Part shown: positions 42,391 to 51,762 of the stretch, one piece after another
Layout: each line of letters opens with the position of its first letter
Position numbering within the stretch: position 1 is the first letter of the stretch
Assembly: GCA_022072505.1 (NCBI GenBank)
Contig: JAJVHU010000013.1
Span: 124,001 to 188,000, forward strand
From: Phycisphaerae bacterium
GTDB lineage: Bacteria; Planctomycetota; Phycisphaerae; UBA1845
Direction: 5' to 3'
DNA length: 64,000 nucleotides
Program-made: the position numbers and the translations under genes
The notes under the pieces: generated by a model
Databases searched by the model: none
What the model was told of the DNA's origin: nothing
What the model saw: the letters and a program-made list of their open reading frames with translations, nothing else

Positions 42391-43542
42391 TCACGCGGAT
42401 CGCGTCGGTTCCACCGCCTTCAGGATCGGACGCGCCAACCAGACCCTACCCCACCTGGCGCCGGTGGCTTCGCTGAGCATGCCCGCCTTCTCGAGGATTC
42501 CGATCGTCTTCTGCGCCGTCGGCGGGGTAACTCCTAGTTGCTCCGATGCACGCGTCACCGTCGTATAAGGATTGACGAACAGCTCGTCCAACAGCATCAG
42601 CGCACGGTGCTGCTTCGCAAGCTTCCCCCGAAAGGCGTCCCGTAGCTTCAAGATCGACTGACTCTGCGCGATCGCGCTTCGACCCGTGTCGCGCACCGCC
42701 GTCAGGAAGTACCGCAACCACGCCGGCCAATCGCCGTGCGTGCGTATGCGCTGGAGAGACTCGTAGTACGTGCTCTTGCTCTGTTCGATGTAGCTGGACA
42801 GGTAGAGCAGCGGCTTGCTCAGCCTTCCGCGCTCCATCAGGAACAGCATGATCAGCAGACGGCCGATGCGTCCGTTGCCGTCCAGGAACGGGTGAATCGC
42901 CTCGAAATGCTCGTGGATCAGCGCGCACTGCACCAGCTCCGGCATCGTGCCGCGCTGGTTGACGAACACCTCCCAGTGCTTCAGGCATTCGTGCATCTCT
43001 GGATCGGGCGGCGGCGGAACATAGGTCGCCGTCATCAGCGTCGAGCCCGGCGGGCCGATCCAGTTCGGCGTGCGGCGAAAATCGCCCGGCGTGCGTTCCT
43101 GGCCGCGCACGCCGTGCATCAGCACCTTGTGCAGGTCGCGCACCAGCCGTCCCGCGAGCGGCAGTTTCTCGATCTGTCGCAACCCGCGGTTCAGCGCCGC
43201 GACATAGTTGCGCACCTCCAACACGTCACTGCCCGGCGGCGTGCGTTTCGGCTCGATCTCGTCCAGCAGCAAGTCTGAAAGATCAGCCTGTGTGCCTTCG
43301 ATGCGGCTCGAAGCCACGGCCTCGCGCTTCACATACAGCGCGATCAGTAGATCAGGGTTTGGCAGGTATCGCCCCAAGCCCGAGAGTTCGCTCAGCGCCG
43401 CATCGGCTTGCGAGAGCAGGAGCGTCAGTTCCGCGGTGTATTCGATCTTCGGGGGTAGCGGGCGGGGAATGAACGTCCAATAACCTGTGGATGTTTTTCG
43501 GATTTCACCTGCGTCCCTGGATGTAAAGCTTTTGGGATCCAT
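42391..43542 (-). CDS. Fic family protein with N-terminal inhibitory-helix motif
   Basis: HPFLDGNGRIGR Fic motif; SSRIEGT matching the [S/T]xxxE[G/N] inhibitory motif; winged-helix C-terminus. Confidence 0.92.
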   Translation of the reverse strand: MDPKSFTSRDAGEIRKTSTGYWTFIPRPLPPKIEYTAELTLLLSQADAALSELSGLGRYLPNPDLLIALYVKREAVASSRIEGTQADLSDLLLDEIEPKRTPPGSDVLEVRNYVAALNRGLRQIEKLPLAGRLVRDLHKVLMHGVRGQERTPGDFRRTPNWIGPPGSTLMTATYVPPPPDPEMHECLKHWEVFVNQRGTMPELVQCALIHEHFEAIHPFLDGNGRIGRLLIMLFLMERGRLSKPLLYLSSYIEQSKSTYYESLQRIRTHGDWPAWLRYFLTAVRDTGRSAIAQSQSILKLRDAFRGKLAKQHRALMLLDELFVNPYTTVTRASEQLGVTPPTAQKTIGILEKAGMLSEATGARWGRVWLARPILKAVEPTRSA

Positions 43543-43657
43543 GAATTAGGCGCTCTGAAAGAAGTTTACAGAGTTCGGAGGGCTTTGCAAATCCGAGGCC
43601 GTTTTCTTTCAAAGCCTCCCGAGCTTTGAAAATCCCTTTTCTTTCGCACCAGGCTCC

Positions 43658-45208
43658 CTAGAGTCCGTATTCCCTCCACCGCCGGGCGACGAGCGCCTTG
43701 ATGTCGGCGCTCATTTCCAGCTCCTCAGGCCAGTCGCGAATGACGCCCTCGCCCGCGATCTTGCGCGTGGCGTCGATGCCGATCTTGGCGCCCGTTCCGT
43801 AGTAGGGCGTCGCGTGATCGAGGACATCGCAGGGTCCGTCGGCGATCACCGTGTCGCGGCGCCAGTCCACGTTGGCGCCGACGTGGAAGAACACGTCGTT
43901 CGGGTCATGCACATCCACGTGTTCGTCCACCACGACGATCATCTTCGAGAACATCATCTGCCCCGCGCCCCAGATGCTGTGGATCACCTTCCGCGCCTGC
44001 ATCGGGTATTCCTTGCGGATGCTCACGAAGACGCAGTTGTGGAACGCGCCGAACATCGGCAGGTCGTAATCCACGATGTCCGGGATGAGCATCCGCAGCA
44101 GCGGCAGGAACACGCGCTCCGTGGCTTTGCCGAGGTAGTAGTCCTCCATCGGGGGCTTGCCGACGATGGTGGTCAGGTAAACCGGGTTCTCACGGTGAGT
44201 GATCGCGGTGACGTGAAACGCGGGGTAGCGGTCGGCCAGGGAGTAGAACCCGGTGTGATCGCCGAAGGGGCCTTCGATGAGCGTCTGCACCGGGTCGACC
44301 CAGCCCTCGATGACGAACTCGGCGTTGACGGGCACTTCCATCGGAACCGTCTTACACGGGACCAGCTCGATCCCGCCGTCATTCAGGAACCCGGCGAAGA
44401 GCAGTTCGCTAACGTCGGGCGGGAGCGGGCAGGTGGCGGCGTAGGTCAGCACCGGTTCGCCGCCGAGCACGATCGCCAGCGGCATGCGCTCGCCGCGCCG
44501 CTTGTATTTTCGAAAATGCCGCGCGCCGTCGTGGTGCATATGCCAGTGCATCGCCGCCAGCCGCGGGGCGAAGGCCTGAACGCGGTACATGCCGACGTTG
44601 CGCTCCCCGCTTTCGGGATCCCGCGTGTAAATGCCCGCGAACGTGACGTAGCGCCCGGTTCCCTCGGTCGCGCTCTCAGGCTTCCCACCGTAACCGGGCC
44701 GGCCGTCGTGAGGCCAGCACTGGATCAGCGGAAGGTCGAGGAGATTCGCGGCGTCGCCTTCCCTGACGACCTGCTGGCACATCCCGCGTTTGACGACCTT
44801 CGGCCCGAATCCGGCCATCTTCGCCAGCTCCGGGAGCTTTTTCATCTTCTCGATCAGCGTCGTGGGCATCTCGGGCTTGACGAGCTTCTGCACGCGGTCC
44901 GCCAGAACCTCGAAACTCGACACCCCCAGCGCCAGGCGCATGCGCTCGTAACTTCCGAAGACGTTGATCGCCACCGGGAAACGCGAACCCTTCACGCGCT
45001 CAAAAAGCAGTCCGTGTCCGCCGGATCGGCCTTGCACCGGATCGGTCGGGGTCGCCGGCGCGGCTTCGCCGCCGGTCGCGGGCGACTTGCTGACGCGGTC
45101 CGCGATGGCGCTGATCTCGAGAACCGGGTCCACCTCGGCGCGCACGCGCTTCAACTGTCCGCGGGCCTCGAGGTCCGTCAGGAACGACTGAAGATCAGGA
45201 TACGACAC
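43658..45208 (-). CDS. ubiD: UbiD family decarboxylase
   Basis: SYPDLQSFLTDLEARGQLKRV, GPFGDHTGFYS, PVYLTTIVGKPPMEDYYLGKATERVFLPLL. Confidence 0.95.
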   Translation of the reverse strand: MSYPDLQSFLTDLEARGQLKRVRAEVDPVLEISAIADRVSKSPATGGEAAPATPTDPVQGRSGGHGLLFERVKGSRFPVAINVFGSYERMRLALGVSSFEVLADRVQKLVKPEMPTTLIEKMKKLPELAKMAGFGPKVVKRGMCQQVVREGDAANLLDLPLIQCWPHDGRPGYGGKPESATEGTGRYVTFAGIYTRDPESGERNVGMYRVQAFAPRLAAMHWHMHHDGARHFRKYKRRGERMPLAIVLGGEPVLTYAATCPLPPDVSELLFAGFLNDGGIELVPCKTVPMEVPVNAEFVIEGWVDPVQTLIEGPFGDHTGFYSLADRYPAFHVTAITHRENPVYLTTIVGKPPMEDYYLGKATERVFLPLLRMLIPDIVDYDLPMFGAFHNCVFVSIRKEYPMQARKVIHSIWGAGQMMFSKMIVVVDEHVDVHDPNDVFFHVGANVDWRRDTVIADGPCDVLDHATPYYGTGAKIGIDATRKIAGEGVIRDWPEELEMSADIKALVARRWREYGL

Positions 45209-45317
45209 CGTTGATGCTCCCTTGAGTCCGAGCGGCGATCATAAGGACCGCCGCAGGACGACGCGAGACGGAGGTCTGTTCCCACCGGGCGCCGAGCCGC
45301 GCGGCTTCAGCCCGCGC

Positions 45318-45660
45318 GATGCCCCGGTCGCCGGGTGGTCTTCGCGCGATCTCCCCGCCGCCCGGGTCTTCGCGATGCCCCGGTCGCCGGGTGGTCTTCG
45401 CGCGATCTCCCCACCGCCCGGGTCTTCGCGATGCCCCGGTCGCCGGGTGGTCTTCGCGCGATCTCCCCACCGCCCGGGTCTTCGCGATGCCCCGGTCGCC
45501 GGGTGGTCTTCGCGCGATCTCCCCGCCGCCCGGGTCTTCGCGATGCCCCGGTCGCCGGGTGGTCTTCGCGATCTCCCCGCTGCCGGGTGGTCTTCGCGAT
45601 CTCCCTGCCGTCCGGGTCTTCGCGATCTCCCTGCCGCCGGGTGATCCTCGCGGTCGCAGG
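45318..45660. repeat. 56-bp direct tandem repeat array (four full copies plus degenerate partial copies)
   Basis: gatgccccggtcgccgggtggtcttcgcgcgatctcccc(g/a)ccgcccgggtcttcgc starts at 45318, 45374, 45430, 45486, 45542; then degenerate shorter units. Confidence 0.96.
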
Positions 45661-45749
45661 TTTGTGCGGGGAGCACGGCGCCGCAAGGTGGGCTGCGGTC
45701 CTCGGTTCGGTGACGAACGTCGGATTCCGAATCCTCCGGCGGACGCGCG

Positions 45750-46559
45750 TCAGGCGCCCACGGCGCTGTAGCGGCGCAGTCCCGCCCGCCAGACGACGCG
45801 GAAGAGCAGAACCCCGCCGGTCAGCCACGCGGTCTGCCACGCGAGTCCCGCGAGGATCTGCCCGCGATCGAGGTTCCCAAGGAGCACCGCCGCCGGGAAC
45901 CAGACGATCCACTTGAACGGCATCGCCGCCGCCACCCACTGAATCGGTTCCGGCAGGATCGTCAGCGGAGCGAGCCTCCCGCCGAAGAAGAGCTGCGCGC
46001 CGAACCAGAGCTGACCCACGGCTTCAGACCGGGTGAACCAGAACGCGGTCAACGCCAGGAGGTAGCCCCAGAGGAAGTTGATCCCGGATGCCAGCAGCGT
46101 GGCCAGGGCGCCGGTCGCAAGGTCCGCGGCGTTTGCCGAGACGCGCGGCGCGGTGACCAAGGCGATGCCCGCCCAGATCGGCAGGAGGATTCCGGTGGTC
46201 AGCAGCTTGAAGGCGATGTTCGCCGCGAGGTTCTCCCAGATCGGCAGGATCGGGCGCAGCAGCTTCGGCGACATGCCGCCGGAACGCACCAGGTAGCCCA
46301 TCTCGTAAACGTCCCACGCAGTGCAAAGATGTCCGACGATCATCGTCAGCAGAAAGTACCCCGCGAACTCCCGCTCCCCGAATCCACCGATCTGCGCTGC
46401 GCCGCCCGTACCGACAAGCGCGGCCTTCCACATCGCCATCGCCACGGCCGGGTACACGACGCCCCAGATCGCCCACAGCAGCATCTCCCAGCGATACTGA
46501 AACATGACCGCGAGGGCGATCCGCATGAACGTCGGGAAAGAGGTGAGGACGGCTCGCAC
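45750..46559 (-). CDS. ABC-2 type transporter permease
   Basis: Six hydrophobic segments; YFLLTMIVGHLCTAWDVYEMGYLVRSGGMSPKLLRPILPIWENLAANIAFKL pattern; no ATPase gene adjacent. Confidence 0.75.
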   Translation of the reverse strand: MRAVLTSFPTFMRIALAVMFQYRWEMLLWAIWGVVYPAVAMAMWKAALVGTGGAAQIGGFGEREFAGYFLLTMIVGHLCTAWDVYEMGYLVRSGGMSPKLLRPILPIWENLAANIAFKLLTTGILLPIWAGIALVTAPRVSANAADLATGALATLLASGINFLWGYLLALTAFWFTRSEAVGQLWFGAQLFFGGRLAPLTILPEPIQWVAAAMPFKWIVWFPAAVLLGNLDRGQILAGLAWQTAWLTGGVLLFRVVWRAGLRRYSAVGA

Positions 46560-46809
46560 GGGTTTCGGGTCTCGGTTTCTGGTTTCACAAACCGGTGATG
46601 TCGCGGCTCCTGGCCGGTCTGCCGGAAAAATCCGCTTTTTTCATCGGGGGGGAGGCGGTTTTCCAGCAGGTCAGTTGGACTGAGACAAAAGGCCCCCCTG
46701 TTGCTTCGACAGGCGGCCGCGCGGTGCGACCACGGCTGTCCCCGAACCTGAACCCATCAATACTACAACGCTCAAGAATCTCAAGTCTCCCCGCGCCGCG
46801 GCTCGAGGA

Positions 46810-46916
46810 CTTAGACGCTGTTTCAAAACCGAGCCGCGCCCGTAAGGAAGCGTTCTTTTTCCCGTCCGCACCAGCAGTTTCCCGTCCGCACCCGCCGTAT
46901 TGCAACAGCGTCTTAG
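46810..46916 (+). repeat. MITE-like element copy E (complete, 107 bp)
   Basis: CTTAGACGCTGTTTCAAAACCGAGCCGCG ... CGCCGTATTGCAACAGCGTCTTAG; terminal inverted repeats; internal duplication of tttcccgtccgcacc. Confidence 0.92.
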
Positions 46917-47262
46917 CTCGATTTTGCCCTTTTTCAGCAGGGATTTTGTGAATCGCGGGGAACAACGCAGGGGTTGAGGTTTCGCAACCCCCGCCCGGAA
47001 TGCCGAGGGGTTTCAAAACCCGAAGCTGCGGTTTTGATGTTCTCGATCATTCAGGCTGACCCACTACAGGGTGAGCCGTTTGCCTTGCTTGAGGCTCGGC
47101 GACCGGCTGGCGGTTGACCGTGCGACCGGTCCCTGGCGACGCACGAAACGGGAAGATTTCTTAACATCAATATTGACAATAATTTATATTATTTTTCCTC
47201 GGACGGGATTGCCGTTGAATTTGATGGCCCGCAGCATCATGAAAAAAGTATCCTTCGCGCTC

Positions 47263-47290
47263 TTGACGCCGTGGCGCGGGGCTGTAGTAT
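47263..47290 (+). promoter_or_regulatory. Candidate 23S rRNA promoter
   Basis: TTGACG, 16-nt spacer, TAGTAT; AT-rich island (aacatcaatattgacaataatttatattattttt) about 65-100 nt upstream. Confidence 0.7.
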
Positions 47291-47346
47291 CCACGACCCG
47301 CCGGTTGGAAAGGCTTCCGTGAGGGAGCCGGATCCGGAAGGCGGGT

Positions 47347-47359
47347 TGTTCTTTGAAAA
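47347..47359 (+). promoter_or_regulatory. boxA-like rRNA antitermination site
   Basis: TGTTCTTTGAAAA between the promoter and the 23S gene. Confidence 0.6.
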
Positions 47360-48820
47360 GTGAAGATGTGAAGCGTGGAAGCCTGTCGCGAGGAAGGCGG
47401 GGTTCGGTTCATCCGGAGTCCGGCGAAATCGCGGCAAGGTGGATGATGGTTTAAGCGCCGAAAGAGGTGTGCGGAGATCGGCGGCGGCTGAAAAGCGGTC
47501 GGCGATCGAAGCACGATCTGAAGAATCGAAGACTCAAAGGTGGCTTGGACGCGAGGCAGGACGTTGTCCGGAGACGGACAGCCCCTCACCAATGCGGTCA
47601 AGCTACTAAGGGTGTGCGGTGGATGCCTAGGCGTTAAGAGGCGAAGAAGGACGTGGTAGGCTGCGATAAGCCCCGGGGAGCTGTCAAACGAGCTTTGATC
47701 CGGGGATTTCCGAATGGGGCAACCCGCCGACAGCGGGCAACCGTCTGTCGGCATCGGCGGATGAATGCATAGTCCGTCGAAGCGAACGCAGGGAACTGAA
47801 ACATCTCAGTACCTGCAGGAGAAGAAATCAACCGAGACTCCGTCAGTAGCGGCGAGCGAAGACGGATCAGCCCAAACCGTGGTGCTTGCACCGCGGGGTT
47901 GCGGACCCTCGAGGGGTTACAAAAGTCGTGTTAGTCGAACGATCTGGAAAGGTCGAGCACAGAAGGTGACACTCCTGTAGACGAAAACACAGACTCCCCG
48001 TTGAGAGGGTATCCAGAGTAGCGTCGGGCTCGTGGAACCCGGCGTGAAACAGGGGGGACCACCCTCCAAGGCTAAGTACTCCTTAACGACCGATAGTGCA
48101 CAAGTAGGGTGACTGAAAGGTGAAAAGAACCGCTACAAGCGGAGTACAAAGAACCTGAAACCGCATACTTACAAGCAGTGGGAGCACGATGCCGCTTGCG
48201 GCGCGTGTGACCGCGTGCCTTTTGCATAATGAACCGGCGAGTTAAGGTGTGCAGCAAGGTTAACCCGTTCCGCGGGGTAGCCGAAGCGAAAGCGAGTCTG
48301 AACAGGGCGACTAGTTGCATGCTTTAGACGCGAACCCAGTTGATCTACCCATGGCCAGGCTGAAGTGCCCTTAACCGGGCACGGAGGGCCGAACTCATTA
48401 ACGTTGAAAAGTTATGGGATGAGCTGTGGGGGGGAGTAAAAGTCTAATCAAAACTGGAGATATCTCGTTCTCCCCGAAATCGCTTTTGGGCTAGCCTCGG
48501 GGCAACTACATCATGGGGGTAGAGCTACTGAATGAGACGAGGGGGCCACCAGCCTACCTCCCTCAACCAAACTCCGAATACCATGATGACTATCCCGGGA
48601 GTCAGTCTGCGGGGGCTAACCTTCGTGGACAAAAGGGAAACAACCCAGATCGTCGGCTAAGGTCCCAAATCCATGCTAAGTGCGTAAGGAAGTCCTTTCT
48701 CTGAGACAGCGGGGATGTTAGCTTAGAAGCAGCTACCATTTAAAAAGTGCGTAATAGCTTACCCGTCGAGAGATTGGGCGCCGATAATGAACGGGACTAA
48801 GCATGGAACCGAAGCCACGG

Positions 48821-49337
48821 GACTGGAAACTAGAAACTAGACACTAGAGACTAGAAAGGCAGATAATGCCTTTTCACAACCTCGAGGTGTATCGTAAGGC
48901 GTACGATTTGTCGCTGGCGATGCACAGGCGCACACTTTCCTTTCCGAAGTTCGAGCAATACGAGCTGGCGTCGCAGTTGCGGCGTTCAAGCAAGTCGATC
49001 TGTTCCAACATCGCGGAAGGTATGGGAAAACAGTCGTCCCCACAGGACGTTGTACGCTATCTGCGGAACTCGCTTGGATCCTGCGATGAGACCCGAGTCT
49101 GGCTGGAGTACGGCCGCGATCTCGGATATCTGCACGGTGAGGAGTTCAGGAAGTGGTATGACGGTTACTGTGAAGTGGGGCGAATGATCAACGGCTTGAT
49201 CGCCAGTTGGTCTTCCCGCCGCGAATGAGCGTCCTGAGAGTCCGCTTGATGGGGCCTCCGGGATGGATCAGGGGTGCGGGGAAAAGTGTGCGTTCCGGGT
49301 TGTCTAGTTTCTAGTTTCCAGTTTCTAGTTTCTAGTC
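48821..49337 (+). other. 23S rRNA intervening sequence (IVS) in helix-45 region
   Basis: 34-nt inverted arms at 48821-48854 and 49304-49337 interrupt rRNA sequence between GAACCGAAGCCACGG and CGGTAGGGGAGCGTT. Confidence 0.93.
48866..49228 (+). CDS. Four-helix-bundle protein (23S rRNA IVS / S23 family)
   Basis: MPFHNLEVYRKAYDLSLAMHRRTLSFPKFEQYELASQLRRSSKSICSNIAEGMGK is typical of the family. Confidence 0.93.
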   Translation: MPFHNLEVYRKAYDLSLAMHRRTLSFPKFEQYELASQLRRSSKSICSNIAEGMGKQSSPQDVVRYLRNSLGSCDETRVWLEYGRDLGYLHGEEFRKWYDGYCEVGRMINGLIASWSSRRE

Positions 49338-50000
49338 GGTAGGGGAGCGTTGATAGGCAGATACAGGCCATACCGTAAGGAGTGGTGGTGGGCCTATCAA
49401 GTGATTATGCCGGTTTGAGTAACGATAAACAGGGTGAAAATCCCTGTCGCCGTAAGCCCAAGGGTTCCTGGGGAAGGGAAATCCGCCCAGGGTTAGTCGG
49501 AACCTAAGGCGAGGCCGAAAGGCGTAGTCGATGGACAGCAGGTTAATATTCCTGCACTCCGTGGTGCGATCAAACCGCCGTGCGCTTTTTCAAGATGCAG
49601 CCCACGACAAGAGGCGAGGGTGCCCGCAAGGGCGAGGCCAATTTGTTGTCGAAGTGCGTGGAGAAAGAGCCGAGAAAAGCGGCGGGGGCAATCCGCGGAT
49701 CCGTACCAAAACTGACACAGGTGGGCGAGGCGAGTAGCCTCAGGCGCTCGAGAGAACGGTCCTTAAGGAACTAGGCAATTTGACCCCGTAACTTCGGGAA
49801 AAGGGGTCCCTACCCCTTCGGGGGAGGGCACAGAGAATCGGCTCTGGCGACTGTTTATCAAAAACACAGGTCTCTGCCAACACGAATAGTGGACGTATAG
49901 AGACTGACGCCTGCTCGGTGTGGGAATGTTAAGGAAGCCGGTCAGCCGCAAGGTGAAGCTGGCGACCGAAGCACCCATAAACGGCGGCCCTAACTATGAG

Positions 50001-50041
<41 letters not shown>

Positions 50042-50043
50042 GC

Positions 50044-50078
<35 letters not shown>

Positions 50079-50132
50079 GGACCGACTCGGTGAAATAGTA
50101 GTCGTGGTGAAGATACCACGTACCCGCGGCAA

Positions 50133-50168
<36 letters not shown>

Positions 50169-50317
50169 TATTGGCCGCAGGCTGCAAATGCGTAGGATAG
50201 GTGGGAGGCGATGATCCGGCCGTTCCGGCGGCTGGGAAGCCAACGTTGAAATACCACCCTTTTGTTGCTTGTTTCCTCACCCTGCACCGTGAATCCGGGC
50301 AGGGGACAGTGCTAGGC

Positions 50318-50363
<46 letters not shown>

Positions 50364-50507
50364 TGCAAAGGTCGGCTCAGCACGGTTGGCAATCGTGCGT
50401 CGAGTGCAAAGGCACAAGCCGGCTTAACTGCGAGATATACCCATCGAGCAGATGCGAAAGCAGGCCTTAGTGATCCGGTGGTCCTGTGTGGAAGGGCCAT
50501 CGCTCAT

Positions 50508-50538
<31 letters not shown>

Positions 50539-50614
50539 AATGACTCCCGAGCGTTCATAGCGGCGGAGTCGTTTGGCACCTCGATGTCGGCCCATCGCAT
50601 CCTGGGGCTGAAGG

Positions 50615-50670
<56 letters not shown>

Positions 50671-51060
50671 CCGGCGCGAGCCAGGTCGGTCCCTATCTGC
50701 CGTGGGCGTACGAGACTTGCGAGTATGTCTCTTTAGTACGAGAGGATTAAGAGGCACGTGCCTCTAGTGTACCAGCTGTCCCGCTCGGGGCATCGCTGGG
50801 TAGCTACGCACGGAAAGGATAACCGCTGAATGCATCTAAGTGGGAAGCCCCACTCAAGATCAGGTCTCGGCAGCGCAAGCTGGAAGGCTCCTGGAAGACC
50901 ACCAGGTCGATAGGCGGGAGGTGTAAGCGTGGAGACACGTTGAGCTGACCCGTACTAATAGCCTATCGCTTGACCGCATTTGTGAGCGGCTGTCGCTCAC
51001 AAGCCACCAAGAGTTTCTCGATTCGGCGCTCATCACGCCGCTTCACATCAAACTTTTCAG

Positions 51061-51097
51061 GCGCCCGCCGGCGTATCCCGCCGGCGGGCGCTTTTGT
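51061..51097 (+). terminator. Intrinsic terminator of the 23S transcription unit
   Basis: GCGCCCGCCGGCG TATCC CGCCGGCGGGCGC followed by TTTTGTT; 13-bp perfect stem. Confidence 0.93.
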
Positions 51098-51333
51098 TGT
51101 GCGCCGGGCATGGCGTGACATGCCCCTGTTTCATGTACCAGTCGCTATGAGAGTTTCCTGGTTTTGTGGTTCTCTGGACTCCTCCGGAGCTATTGTCAAT
51201 TTCTGTGGACGTCCCTCTGTCAGGCGGCGTCTTTCCTGAGTCCGTTGACGAACTGAGTTGACCTGCTCCCCCTTTTCTGATCCAGACGGTATGAGAGTCT
51301 AACCGCCCCTGGACGGGGCAGGGAGGACTTTCG

Positions 51334-51762
51334 ATGAAGCGGAAGCGACACCGCCCGGAGCAAGTGATCCGCAAGCTGCGGGAGGCAGACGCAGAGCTGT
51401 CGGCCGGCAGGAGCATCGCCGAGGTCTGTCAGAAGCTGGAGGTGTGCGAGGCCACGTTTCATCGCTGGCGACTGCAGTACGGCGGCATGAAGGCCGACGA
51501 CGCCAGGCAGCTCAAGGAGCTGCAGGAAGAGAACAAGCGGCTCAAGAAGCTGGTGGCCGACCTCAGCCTGGACAAGCAGATCCTGGAGGCCGAACGCGAC
51601 CAAGGCGGGAGCGTGAGGGGAAGGGAAAATGGTGAGCCCGGCGCGCCGCAGGGAAGCGGTGGAGGATGCTCAGACGACGTTGAACGTGTCGGAGCGTCGG
51701 GCTTGCGAAGTGATCGATCAGCCGCGTTCGACGCAGCGCTACGTGGCGAAGACGCGCGATGA
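51334..51762 (+). CDS. IS3-family transposase OrfA (helix-turn-helix)
   Basis: MKRKRHRPEQVIRKLREADAELSAGRSIAEVCQKLEVCEATFHRWRLQYGGMKADDARQLKELQEENKRLKKLVADLSLDKQIL; C-terminal part overlaps OrfB. Confidence 0.88.
   Translation: MKRKRHRPEQVIRKLREADAELSAGRSIAEVCQKLEVCEATFHRWRLQYGGMKADDARQLKELQEENKRLKKLVADLSLDKQILEAERDQGGSVRGRENGEPGAPQGSGGGCSDDVERVGASGLRSDRSAAFDAALRGEDAR

Noticed and set aside
45318-45660. CRISPR array
   Set aside because: Repeats are contiguous with no unique spacers and no cas genes are nearby.
45222-45939. Several long ORFs over the 56-bp array (both strands)
   Set aside because: Period not a multiple of 3, all frames open by GC-rich repetition; low-complexity PGHREDPGG-type translations.
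48072-48320. Short ORFs within 23S rRNA
   Set aside because: They lie in conserved rRNA sequence; only the IVS ORF 48866-49228 has a recognisable protein family.
50976-51115. 5S rRNA after 23S
   Set aside because: Only a short hairpin, an unstructured stretch and an intrinsic terminator are present; no 5S-like sequence recognised.
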